From Acidimicrobiaceae bacterium (GTDB taxonomy: Bacteria; Actinomycetota; Acidimicrobiia; Acidimicrobiales; RAAP-2): a DNA stretch of 9,160 bases. The stretch spans positions 1-9,160 of the forward strand of contig PLSY01000285.1 in assembly GCA_003164275.1 (NCBI GenBank). The letters are read 5' to 3'. Made by a program: the position numbers and the translations under genes. The notes beneath the pieces were generated by a model, which saw only the letters and a list, made by a program, of their open reading frames with translations, made no database searches and had not been told where the DNA came from. Positions 1-6,652 of the stretch are shown here, piece by piece (within the stretch, counting starts at the first letter, position 1; each line of letters begins with the position of its first letter).

Positions 1-624
1 GAACTCGGCGTAGCACTCGTCGGAGAAGACGGGCACTCCTCGAGACCTGCCCCAGCATGCGGCCGCACCGAGGTCCTCGAGCCGGCCCGCCGGGTTTCCC
101 GGGCTGTTCACCCAAAGACAGAGGGCCCGCGCCGCGTCCTCCGGCGAGATCGACGAGAGGTCCATCGTCCCGTCGGGCCGGGCCGGCACGGCGACAGCCC
201 GGCAACGGGCGAGGAGCGCCCCCATCTCGTAGGTCGGATAGGCAAGCGACGGGCAGAGCACCGTGTCGCGCGCCGGGGTCCGGAGGCGCAGCCAATGGGG
301 CACGCCGGACACGAGCTCCTTGGTGCCCACGCACGCCGCGACGGCGACAGCGGTCGTGTCCACTCCCAGGCGCCGAGACATCCATCGGAGCGCCGCGTCG
401 CGGTACTCGCCGGAGCCCATCGACGAGGGATAGCCACGCTCGGCCGCGGAGGTGGCGAGAGCCGCGAGAACCTCCGGCGGCGGAGCGTCGCACGGTGTAC
501 CGACGGAAAGGTCGACCGTGCCGCCCTCGTGGCGCGCCGCGAGCCCGGCCAGCTCGCCCAGCTTGTCGAACGGGTACACCGGAGGCACGAAACCGACCTC
601 GGCGTCACTCGCTTCCCCGCTCAC
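1..624 (-). CDS. dapC: Class I/II PLP aminotransferase, probably succinyldiaminopimelate transaminase (DapC); 3' end cut off
   Basis: I translated this frame by hand: 208 residues from a GTG start, still open at the left edge. It shows the large-domain half of a fold-type I PLP aminotransferase: a G-T-K-E segment around residue 100 (phosphate-binding region), AYPTYEMGALL near residue 127 (cofactor-stacking aromatic), the N-x-P-x-N-P-A-G motif near residue 171 and SDECY near residue 202, where Asp contacts the pyridine nitrogen. The catalytic Lys lies beyond the edge. DapC transfers the amino group of glutamate to N-succinyl-2-amino-6-oxopimelate in lysine/DAP synthesis. Family membership is clear; substrate is inferred from resemblance to actinobacterial DapC proteins and from dapF two genes upstream. 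LL-DAP or aspartate aminotransferase are alternatives. GTG at 624 is preferred because GAGAGG lies 6 nt upstream; an in-frame TTG at 660 has no such site. It follows hflX by 40 bp. Confidence 0.8.
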   Translation of the reverse strand, partial: MSGEASDAEVGFVPPVYPFDKLGELAGLAARHEGGTVDLSVGTPCDAPPPEVLAALATSAAERGYPSSMGSGEYRDAALRWMSRRLGVDTTAVAVAACVGTKELVSGVPHWLRLRTPARDTVLCPSLAYPTYEMGALLARCRAVAVPARPDGTMDLSSISPEDAARALCLWVNSPGNPAGRLEDLGAAACWGRSRGVPVFSDECYAEF

Positions 625-630
625 CTGCGG

Positions 631-636
631 CCTCTC
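631..636 (-). promoter_or_regulatory. Ribosome binding site of the dapC-like gene
   Basis: Read on the minus strand this is GAGAGG, six bases before the GTG at 624. It decides between that GTG and the alternative in-frame TTG at 658-660. Confidence 0.6.
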
Positions 637-664
637 TCCCCCCGTGTTCCGCGCCGCCAACCGG

Positions 665-1948
665 TCACGGCTGCAGGAACTCCGCGTAACGGCGCGCGGC
701 CCGCTCGTCGAGTCGAGCCCTCAGGAGGACCTGCTCTCCCTCGTAGCGTTCGCCGAGCACCTCGCCTTCGCGGTGAATGGCGGCGACAACGTCACCGCGC
801 CCCACGGGCACCGCGAGATCGACCAGGTTGTCCGCGACCCTGAGCCTGTCCCCTATGGCCCGGAGCAGCTCGGGCACGCCTCGGCCCGTGAGGGCCGAGC
901 AGGCAACCGACCCCGGGTGCGCGGCCATCAGCCTGCCTGCCCTGCGCCGGTCGAGGTCAGCCTTGTTGAACGCCATGAGCTCCGGCACCTCGGCCGCGCC
1001 GATCTCTGCCAGCACCGTGTGCACCGCATCGATCTGCGCCGCGGGATCGGAAGCCGACGCGTCGACGACGTGCACGAGCAGGTCCGAAGCGCCGACCACC
1101 TCCAAGGTGGCGTGGAACGCGTCGACCAGCTGATGGGGCAGCTTCCGCACGAAACCGACCGTGTCCGAGCACAGCACCGGCTCGCCGCCGGGCAGATCCA
1201 GGCGCCGGGTGCGCGGATCCAGGGTGGAAAAGAGCCGGTCTTCGACGAGCACGCCGGCGTCGGTGAGCACGTTGAGCAGGGTCGACTTGCCGGCGTTCGT
1301 GTAGCCCACGAGCGAGACCGTCCGGAGAGCCCCGCGCTTTCGCGCCTTGCGCTGGGTCCGCCGCGTCCCTTCCAGGTCTCGGAGCTCCACCTCGAGCTTG
1401 CGGATCCGCCGCATGATCCGCCGCCGGTCCACCTCGAGCTGGGTCTCGCCGGGCCCTCTCGTCCCGATGCCACCTGCCTGCTGGGAGAGCGCCAGCCCCT
1501 TGCCCCGAAGGCGCGGGAGCCGGTAGCGGCTGAGCGCGAGCTCCACCTGCGCCCGGCCCTCTTGGGTATGGGCATTCTGGGCGAAGATGTCGAGGATCAC
1601 TGCCGTCCGGTCGATAGCTGTTCGACCCAGGATCTTTTCCAGGTTGCGCTGCTGGGCGGGCGACAGGTCGTCGTCGAAGACGACCGTGTCGGCATCGACG
1701 GCCAGGCAGATCGACAGCAGCTCTTCGGCTTTACCCCGACCGAGGTAGGTCGCCGGGTCCGGAGCGGTCCGACGCTGCATGATCCGCTCCAAGACGTCGG
1801 CCCCGGCGGTGTCCACCAAGAGAGCCAGCTCGTCCAGCCCTGCCTCGGTCTCCGCCACCGTGGACTGAGGGAACGTGACACCGACCAACACGATGCGCTC
1901 TCTGACACTCCGGGAGATGAGGGTGTCGGTGAATGCGGAGTCGGTCAT
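665..1948 (-). CDS. hflX: GTPase HflX, ribosome-splitting factor
   Basis: 427 residues, the usual HflX length. HflX binds the 50S subunit and, with GTP, splits stalled or heat-damaged ribosomes in the cytoplasm. The N-terminal HflX domain (about 15-110) contains the GRGKAEEL motif at 70-77. A basic helical region carries the family signature GGIGTRGPGETQLE at 159-172. The Ras-like G domain follows: G1 G215-YTNAGKS-T223, the G2 Thr in the LFSTLDP segment near 242, G3 D262-TVGF, G4 N328-KAD, G5 SAL at 351. The frame is open further upstream, but ATG 1948 is chosen because it overlaps the dapF stop as ATGA, has GAGGTG five bases upstream, and the upstream extension is just dapF read in another frame. 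In Actinobacteria hflX commonly follows miaA and dapF, as here. All GTPase motifs are intact. Confidence 0.97.
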   Translation of the reverse strand: MTDSAFTDTLISRSVRERIVLVGVTFPQSTVAETEAGLDELALLVDTAGADVLERIMQRRTAPDPATYLGRGKAEELLSICLAVDADTVVFDDDLSPAQQRNLEKILGRTAIDRTAVILDIFAQNAHTQEGRAQVELALSRYRLPRLRGKGLALSQQAGGIGTRGPGETQLEVDRRRIMRRIRKLEVELRDLEGTRRTQRKARKRGALRTVSLVGYTNAGKSTLLNVLTDAGVLVEDRLFSTLDPRTRRLDLPGGEPVLCSDTVGFVRKLPHQLVDAFHATLEVVGASDLLVHVVDASASDPAAQIDAVHTVLAEIGAAEVPELMAFNKADLDRRRAGRLMAAHPGSVACSALTGRGVPELLRAIGDRLRVADNLVDLAVPVGRGDVVAAIHREGEVLGERYEGEQVLLRARLDERAARRYAEFLQP

Positions 1949-2781
1949 GGGCACACCTCGCAGATGGCGGACAGGTCGACCTCCACGTCTGCGACCTTTC
2001 GGACCGGGCCGGCCAGCCGCACGCCATCGGCCTCCAAGGTGACTCTGAGGGTCCCGCCCGGATTGTGGACGTCGACCGTTTCTCCGACCAGGCCCCAACT
2101 GTGGGCGGCGGCGGCCGCCGCCGCGCTGCCCGTGCCACAGGCCAGGGTCTCACCTACCCCCCGCTCCCACACCCGCAGGGTGATGGCGTCCGACCCGGGG
2201 CCGATGGCGATGAACTCGACATTGATCCCGCCAGGATGAACACCTTGGAGGTGCTGTCCCAGCTCGGCCACATCGATGTCGGCCGGGTCTCGCCCGAGCA
2301 GCACGAGGTGGGGGTTCCCCATGTCCACCTGACGCACCCGGCGCTCGACGAACTGCTGGGGCTGATCGACACCGAGGACGGCCTTGCCCATGTCCACCGA
2401 CGCCTCGGCGGAGTCCGGATGCCGACCGGACCGATAGTCAATGGTCCGAAGCCCGGCCAGGGTCGAGACCGTGAAGGAGCTGTCGCCGACCAGGCCGGCG
2501 AGCACCGCCGCCTGGGCCAGGCAGCGGATGCCGTTGCCGCTCATCTCGGCCGTGCTCCCGTCGGCGTTCTTCAGGTCCATGGCGAGGTCAGCAGCCTCGC
2601 CTCCGTCGATCACTCGTATGAGTCCGTCGGCGCCCACGCCGAATCTGCGATCGCACAGCGCCCGAACCGCATCCGCACCGAGGGGCGTCTCGTCTCCGAG
2701 GTCGATGAGCACGAGGAAGTCATTCCCCGCACCGTGGTGCTTCGTCAGGTGGAGCAGTTGCTTGTCGCTTTCCGGATTCAT
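1945..2781 (-). CDS. dapF: Diaminopimelate epimerase DapF
   Basis: 278 residues, normal for the family. DapF interconverts LL- and meso-2,6-diaminopimelate without a cofactor, the last step before meso-DAP enters peptidoglycan or is decarboxylated to lysine. Both catalytic cysteines are present in their signatures: Cys87 in MSGNGIRC and Cys215 in ETLACGTGSA. The N-terminal KHHGAGNDF (14-22), NVEF (187-190) and NPGG (240-243) also match the family. The two homologous halves are about 1-125 and 126-278. The frame runs on upstream, but ATG 2781 is chosen because it overlaps the miaA stop (ATGA) and gives the expected N-terminus. No good Shine-Dalgarno sequence precedes it, so translation probably relies on ribosomes finishing miaA. 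It overlaps hflX downstream in the same way. Confidence 0.98.
   Translation of the reverse strand: MNPESDKQLLHLTKHHGAGNDFLVLIDLGDETPLGADAVRALCDRRFGVGADGLIRVIDGGEAADLAMDLKNADGSTAEMSGNGIRCLAQAAVLAGLVGDSSFTVSTLAGLRTIDYRSGRHPDSAEASVDMGKAVLGVDQPQQFVERRVRQVDMGNPHLVLLGRDPADIDVAELGQHLQGVHPGGINVEFIAIGPGSDAITLRVWERGVGETLACGTGSAAAAAAAHSWGLVGETVDVHNPGGTLRVTLEADGVRLAGPVRKVADVEVDLSAICEVCP
1954..1959 (-). promoter_or_regulatory. Ribosome binding site of hflX inside dapF
   Basis: GAGGTG on the minus strand, five bases before the hflX ATG at 1948 and inside the last codons of dapF. It fixes the hflX start and means hflX can initiate on its own as well as by coupling through the ATGA overlap. Confidence 0.65.
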
Positions 2782-3800
2782 CGTGCTACGCGCCAGTCTC
2801 TCATCGAGGCACCTTCGTGGGAGGTCCCTCCGAGGAGGCCCACGATTGAACTCACCGGGTCGTCGTCGGGGTCCATCCACACGATACGCGGGTCACGACG
2901 GAACCAGGCCATCTGTCGACGGGCAAACGACCGCGTGCGCTGGACGGCCGACTCGATGGCCTGAGCGAGAGGGACGCCCCCTTCGACATGGGCCAGGAGC
3001 TCTCGGTACCCAAGACCCTGTCGAGCGGTACGTGACATCCCGTGCGGGACAGCAGCCAGACGCTCCACTTCGGCGAGCAGACCCACCTCCATCATCCGTT
3101 CGAACCGCTCGGCGATGCGTCGGTCGAGCACATCGACGTCACAACACAGGCCGACCAGGGTGGCCCGGGACGGCGGATAGCGCTCCAGGCCGGGACCGTA
3201 GGAAGAAAAGGGCTGACCCGACCCGAGCGTCACCTCGAGGGCACGCACCAGCCTTCGCCCGTTCGTCGGCTCGATCCGGCTGGCAGCCACGGGGTCGATG
3301 GCCGCCAGCTTGCCATGCAAACGGCCCAGGGTGGCGCGCCGCTCCTCGCTGTCCTCGGGTCCGGACGCCTCCACCTCGGCCCATAGGGACGTCGACACCT
3401 CGGGGTAGCGCCCGGGAAAGGTCAGGTCGTCCACCACTGAACGGAGGTACAGGCCGGTGCCCCCGACCAGCAGGGCCCGGTTCCCCCGGGCACCGATGTC
3501 ATCGAGGGCCAGCGTTGCCGCCCGCTGGAACTGCTGGACGGTGAACTCCTCACCCGCATTGACCAGGTCGATGAGGTGGTAGCGCCCACGGGTGCGGTCG
3601 GCTGGCGTGGGCTTTGCCGTTCCTATGTCCATGCCCCGATAGACGGCCATGGAGTCGACCGACACCAGTTCGACATCGCCCGCCGCTTCGGCCACCTCGA
3701 GGGCAACCCCCGACTTGCCCGATGCCGTCGGGCCGACCAACGCCACGAGCCGTGCCCCGGCACGTTGCTCCTCTGTCGCCAACGGACCGTCAGTCACCAC
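2778..3800 (-). CDS. miaA: tRNA dimethylallyltransferase MiaA
   Basis: 340 residues, starting at GTG 3800 (a second GTG follows directly). MiaA moves a dimethylallyl group from DMAPP to N6 of A37 in tRNAs reading UNN codons, giving i6A37, the substrate of MiaB. Visible motifs: P-loop GPTASGKS at 23-30; VSVDSMAVYRGMDIGTAKP at 46-64 with the catalytic-type Asp49; VGGTGLYLRS at 112-121 with Thr116 at the channel position; RRLVRALEV at 182-190; ARQGLGYRE at 259-267; and RSFARRQMAWFRRD at 290-303, a tRNA-contacting region. It exceeds E. coli MiaA by roughly 25 residues, through short N- and C-terminal extensions. The gene begins 13 bp after miaB. The nearest Shine-Dalgarno-like site (GGTGAGG at 3812-3818) overlaps the miaB stop and is rather far (11 nt) from the start. 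Confidence 0.97.
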   Translation of the reverse strand: MVTDGPLATEEQRAGARLVALVGPTASGKSGVALEVAEAAGDVELVSVDSMAVYRGMDIGTAKPTPADRTRGRYHLIDLVNAGEEFTVQQFQRAATLALDDIGARGNRALLVGGTGLYLRSVVDDLTFPGRYPEVSTSLWAEVEASGPEDSEERRATLGRLHGKLAAIDPVAASRIEPTNGRRLVRALEVTLGSGQPFSSYGPGLERYPPSRATLVGLCCDVDVLDRRIAERFERMMEVGLLAEVERLAAVPHGMSRTARQGLGYRELLAHVEGGVPLAQAIESAVQRTRSFARRQMAWFRRDPRIVWMDPDDDPVSSIVGLLGGTSHEGASMRDWRVAR

Positions 3801-3813
3801 TGGACAGAGGGCC

Positions 3814-5274
3814 TCACCCGGCAGTGACCGGGATGAGCACCCGGTGGCTCGGCCGGGCCGTCACCTCGCAGAGCTCACCGACCAAATGGTGGCGGGCAGC
3901 CCCCGTCACCTCCACCTCGGCATACGACCCGTTGGCGATGGCCGGGCGCCCGGAGGGATCGAAGTGGACCAACTTGTTCTGATCAGTCCTCCCGGTCATG
4001 ACCGTTCGATCGCGCTTCGACGGGCCTTCGACCACCACCTCTTCCCTCCGCCCGATCCGGGCCCGGTGGAGCGCCAGGGCCGAACGCTCGACCACGGAGC
4101 GAAGCCGCTCCATCCTCTCGGCTGCCACCTCCGAGGGCACGAAGTGGTCCTCCATGGCGGCGGCCCTGGTGCCCGGACGCGGCGAGAAGACAAAGGTGTA
4201 GGCGCTGTCGTAGGAGGCTTCGGCGGCCACCTCCAGGGTGCGCTCGAAGTCGTCCTCGCTCTCTCCGGGGAAGCCGACGATGAGATCGGTCGACACCGCC
4301 AGGTCGGGGATGGCCGCTCGGGCATCGGCCAGGCGGGCCAGGTATCGGTCAGCCGAATAGCCCCGGCGCATGGCCGTCAGGATTGTGTTGCTGCCCGACT
4401 GGAGCGGGAGGTGCAAGTGGTTGCACACCTCTGGCGTCTCGGCCATAGCGGCGATGGTGGCCGCGCTCAGATCCTTTGGGTGGGGACTTGTGAAGCGGAC
4501 ACGCCGGATGCCGTCGACCGCGCTCACGGCTCGGAGGAGTTCGGCGAATAGCGGTCGTCTCCGGGTCAGGTCCCGCCCGTAGGAGTTCACATTCTGGCCG
4601 AGCAGCGTCACCTCGGTCACCCCCCGGGCCGCCAGGGTCGAGACCTCGGAGACCAGGTCGTCCCGGCGGCGGGAGACCTCGGCACCCCGCACCGAGGGGA
4701 CGATGCAGAAGGCGCAGGAGTTGTCGCACCCGGTCTGGATCGTCACCCACGCCGCGTAAGGGAGGTCCCGGACGGCGGCCAGCGCGGCCACCTGGTCCTC
4801 GGCACCGTCGTTGCCGGCTTGTGGCCCGTCCAGGATCTCGACGACTGGACCCGACTGGGCGGCCTGGCGCAAGAGGGCGGGTGCTCTCGTCAAGTTGTGG
4901 GTCCCGAAAACGACGTCGACGTGGGCGGCCCGCTCACGAATCCGGTCTCTGTCCATTTGGGCCAAGCAGCCGCCGACGGCAATCTGCATGTCGGGTCGGC
5001 GTTCGCGCAAGGTCTTCAAGTTGCCCAGATGCCCATAGAACTTGTTGTCGGCGTTCTCCCGTATGCAGCACGTGTTGAAGACCACGACATCTGCAGCCTC
5101 GATGTCGGCCGTTGCCACCAGACCGTCGGCCACCAGGGACCCGGCCAGGCGCTCGGAGTCATGGTCGTTCATCTGACAGCCGAAGGTCCTGATGTAGAAG
5201 GTCCGCGGCGGCAAAGGCTGTACGTCGTCCGACTGTTCGGGGTCCGGTCCGTCACTGGGCGTCGGGAAGCTCAC
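3814..5274 (-). CDS. miaB: tRNA-2-methylthio-N6-dimethylallyladenosine synthase MiaB
   Basis: 486 residues. MiaB is a radical-SAM methylthiotransferase converting i6A37 to ms2i6A37 in tRNA, directly after MiaA. The N-terminal MTTase domain holds the three auxiliary-cluster cysteines: Cys33 (FGCQMN), Cys69 (NTCCIREN) and Cys103 (VGGCLAQ). The radical-SAM core has Cys183, Cys187 and Cys190 in CDNSCAFC, followed by LGQNVNSYGRD (225-235) and LHLPLQSGSN (287-296). A TRAM RNA-binding domain occupies about 407-475. The start is GTG 5274; the first 25 residues are Pro/Asp-rich and probably disordered. No Shine-Dalgarno sequence precedes the GTG; instead a TATCCT box ends seven bases before it, hinting at a leaderless transcript. 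It lies 49 bp after queF and 13 bp before miaA. Confidence 0.98.
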   Translation of the reverse strand: MSFPTPSDGPDPEQSDDVQPLPPRTFYIRTFGCQMNDHDSERLAGSLVADGLVATADIEAADVVVFNTCCIRENADNKFYGHLGNLKTLRERRPDMQIAVGGCLAQMDRDRIRERAAHVDVVFGTHNLTRAPALLRQAAQSGPVVEILDGPQAGNDGAEDQVAALAAVRDLPYAAWVTIQTGCDNSCAFCIVPSVRGAEVSRRRDDLVSEVSTLAARGVTEVTLLGQNVNSYGRDLTRRRPLFAELLRAVSAVDGIRRVRFTSPHPKDLSAATIAAMAETPEVCNHLHLPLQSGSNTILTAMRRGYSADRYLARLADARAAIPDLAVSTDLIVGFPGESEDDFERTLEVAAEASYDSAYTFVFSPRPGTRAAAMEDHFVPSEVAAERMERLRSVVERSALALHRARIGRREEVVVEGPSKRDRTVMTGRTDQNKLVHFDPSGRPAIANGSYAEVEVTGAARHHLVGELCEVTARPSHRVLIPVTAG

Positions 5275-5280
5275 ACCCCA

Positions 5281-5286
5281 AGGATA
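5281..5286 (-). promoter_or_regulatory. Possible -10 box for a leaderless miaB transcript
   Basis: TATCCT on the minus strand fits the actinobacterial TANNNT -10 pattern and is separated by six bases from the miaB GTG, the spacing expected if transcription starts at the start codon. No convincing -35 element is seen, and miaB lacks a Shine-Dalgarno sequence. The 49-bp queF-miaB gap also contains the palindrome CCTCGAGG (5293-5300). Chance occurrence cannot be excluded for one hexamer. Confidence 0.35.
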
Positions 5287-5323
5287 GGACCACCTCGAGG
5301 CCGGTAGAACCGAGGCTCGACGA

Positions 5324-5677
5324 CTACGAGGGGTGTGAGGCGGTCACGACGGTATGGATGCCGCCCCGGACCAGCCAATCGGTCACGACGGTCATGCGCC
5401 GGGGAGCGATCGCCTCGACCAGGTCATCGAGGACCCTATTGGTGACGTCCTCGTGGAAGGCGCCGTCATTGCGGAAACTCCACAGATACAGCTTGAGGGA
5501 CTTGAGCTCGACCAGGGACAGGTCGGGCACGTAGGAGATCGTCACGGTGGCGAAGTCAGGCTGGCCGGTCATGGGGCACAGACAGGTGAACTCGGGCGAT
5601 TCGCAGCGGATCTCGTAGTCCCGGCCCGGATGGGAGTTGGGGACGGTCTCGACCCCCTTGCTGGGTTGACTGGGCAC
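5324..5677 (-). CDS. queF: NADPH-dependent 7-cyano-7-deazaguanine (preQ0) reductase QueF
   Basis: 117 residues, the short single-domain (type I) QueF form. It reduces the nitrile of preQ0 to the aminomethyl group of preQ1 with NADPH, in the queuosine pathway for tRNA position 34. Cys34 in [11 protein letters not shown] forms the thioimide with the substrate, with Asp41 as proton donor. [14 protein letters not shown] (56-69) contains the QueF signature E-(S/L)-K-(S/A)-h-K, and HED at 75-77 supplies the conserved His-Glu pair. The C-terminal RGGIHTVV fits the T-fold. GTG 5677 is the start, with AGAGAGGA six bases upstream, overlapping the thrB stop codon. It lies 12 bp after thrB and 49 bp before miaB. 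Other queuosine genes (queC, queD, queE, tgt) are not in the window. Confidence 0.96.
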   Translation of the reverse strand: MPSQPSKGVETVPNSHPGRDYEIRCESPEFTCLCPMTGQPDFATVTISYVPDLSLVELKSLKLYLWSFRNDGAFHEDVTNRVLDDLVEAIAPRRMTVVTDWLVRGGIHTVVTASHPS

Positions 5678-5683
5678 GTTCGG

Positions 5684-5691
5684 TCCTCTCT
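5684..5691 (-). promoter_or_regulatory. Ribosome binding site of queF overlapping the thrB stop
   Basis: AGAGAGGA on the minus strand, six bases before the queF GTG. It shares bases with the thrB TAG (5690-5692), so thrB and queF are very likely co-translated from one mRNA. Confidence 0.65.
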
Positions 5692-6577
5692 ACCTTTCGG
5701 TCGGCGTCTCGAAGCCGGGCCCGGAGCCGCCGCGGTCAAGCACCAGTCCGTCCAAGTCGGCCCGCAGGACGAGCACCTGTCCTGGGATGTCTGCCTCGAG
5801 CAGGGCTGCCTCGGCCGCCAACTTCACCGATGGGGCGTCAGTCGCACGCGTGATGCCCAGCAGGGAGGGCCCGGCACCAGACCAACAGACCGCCAGTGCG
5901 CCGCCTTCGGACATCCCGGCCAGCAACTTTGGAGCGGCAGGGAACAGCGGGCTCCGGTAGTCCTGGTGCAGCCTGTCCTCGGTGGCTTCGCTTACGAGCA
6001 CCCGGCTGTCGGCCAGCCCGGCGATCAGCAGGGCCATCCTCGACAGGTTGAAGGCGGCGCTCTCGCGACTCACCTGGGTGGGCAGCGCTTGCCGGGCCTT
6101 GGCCGTCGACAGAGTCACTTCGGGAACGATGACAACGAATGCCAAGCTGGGATCGAGAGCCAGTCGGACGGCCTGAACCCCACCCTTCACGCGGGCGGCA
6201 GCCACCAGCCCTCCGACCATGGAGGCGGCGGCATTGTCGGCATGGCCGTCCACCTGCGCAGCCACGGCCAGTGGATCGGCCGCTCCGGCCGCCGCCGCCG
6301 CGGCCACGGCCAAGGCAGCTGACGATCCGAGGCCTCGAGCGATTGGGATCTGGGACCGCACGGTGATGGCCAGCCGGTCGGTCCCGGCCACGTCGATGGC
6401 CACCCGGGCCGCCAGGTGGGATCGGGCGTCGGAGAGCCCTGCGCCCTCACCCTCGGAGCGCACGATCAGCCGGGATGCGGGCTCGACCTCGACTTCCACG
6501 TAGCGGTCGAGGGCGATGGCCAAGGTGTCGAAGCCCGGGCCCAGATTGGCCGACGACGCTGGTACTCGTGCACGCAC
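5690..6577 (-). CDS. thrB: Homoserine kinase ThrB (GHMP family)
   Basis: 295 residues, typical for ThrB. It phosphorylates homoserine to O-phosphohomoserine using ATP, the step before threonine synthase. GHMP motif 1 is VPASSANLGPGFD (5-17); motif 2, the ATP phosphate loop, is PIARGLGSSAA (78-88); motif 3 is CWSGAGPSLLGI (231-242). GHADNAAASMVGG (111-123), STAKARQALP (157-166) and RLHQDYRSP (202-210) are ThrB-type segments that separate it from mevalonate or galactokinase relatives. GTG 6577 is the start; there is no in-frame start close upstream. No Shine-Dalgarno sequence is visible, but a TACCGT box lies six bases before the GTG. Its usual partners hom and thrC are absent; it heads the thrB-queF pair instead. 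It follows the carboxypeptidase gene by 75 bp. Confidence 0.96.
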   Translation of the reverse strand: MRARVPASSANLGPGFDTLAIALDRYVEVEVEPASRLIVRSEGEGAGLSDARSHLAARVAIDVAGTDRLAITVRSQIPIARGLGSSAALAVAAAAAAGAADPLAVAAQVDGHADNAAASMVGGLVAAARVKGGVQAVRLALDPSLAFVVIVPEVTLSTAKARQALPTQVSRESAAFNLSRMALLIAGLADSRVLVSEATEDRLHQDYRSPLFPAAPKLLAGMSEGGALAVCWSGAGPSLLGITRATDAPSVKLAAEAALLEADIPGQVLVLRADLDGLVLDRGGSGPGFETPTER

Positions 6578-6652
6578 ACCGACACGGTAGTCCGGAGGGG
6601 TTGATGCCGGAGCCGAGTACGGTACGGGCCTTTCGACGCCGTCACCTGGCCC
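6578..6652 (-). other. 75-bp gap between the carboxypeptidase gene and thrB
   Basis: On the minus strand the gap opens with GGGCC (6648-6652) that can pair with GGCCC (6626-6630) around a second small GAC/GTC stem (6641-6643 with 6635-6637). The structure is weak, has a 4x4 internal loop and no following U tract, so I do not call it a terminator. The 3' end of the gap holds the TACCGT box described separately. Confidence 0.3.
6584..6589 (-). promoter_or_regulatory. Possible -10 box for a leaderless thrB transcript
   Basis: TACCGT on the minus strand matches TANNNT and is followed by exactly six bases and then the thrB GTG, the same geometry as in front of miaB. thrB has no Shine-Dalgarno sequence. 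No clear -35 hexamer is seen 16-18 bases further upstream. Inference only. Confidence 0.35.

Noticed and set aside
108..608. Minus-strand 166-residue frame at the left end
   Set aside because: It is the wrong frame of the aminotransferase gene: the frame starting at GTG 624 gives the recognisable aminotransferase motifs, this one gives Arg/Ser-rich noise.
452..2239. 595-residue plus-strand reading frame opposite hflX and dapF
   Set aside because: Composition is Arg/Pro/His/Gly-rich with no recognisable domain, and it lies antisense to clear, motif-complete genes. Such long antisense frames are normal in GC-rich DNA with GC-biased third codon positions.
2441..3544. 367-residue plus-strand frame opposite miaA and dapF
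   Set aside because: Low-complexity Arg/Pro/Ser content and full overlap with miaA and dapF mark it as a shadow frame. The same holds for the plus-strand frames at 1933-2964, 3649-4551, 5354-6322, 6746-7540, 7541-8545 and 8203-8874.
5293..5315. CCTCGAGG palindrome and CCTCG/CGAGG pair before miaB as an operator
   Set aside because: Too short, and without a second copy elsewhere in the window; such GC palindromes are expected by chance here.
6626..6652. GGGCC/GGCCC inverted repeat after the carboxypeptidase stop as an intrinsic terminator
   Set aside because: Only five outer base pairs with a mismatched internal loop and no U tract.
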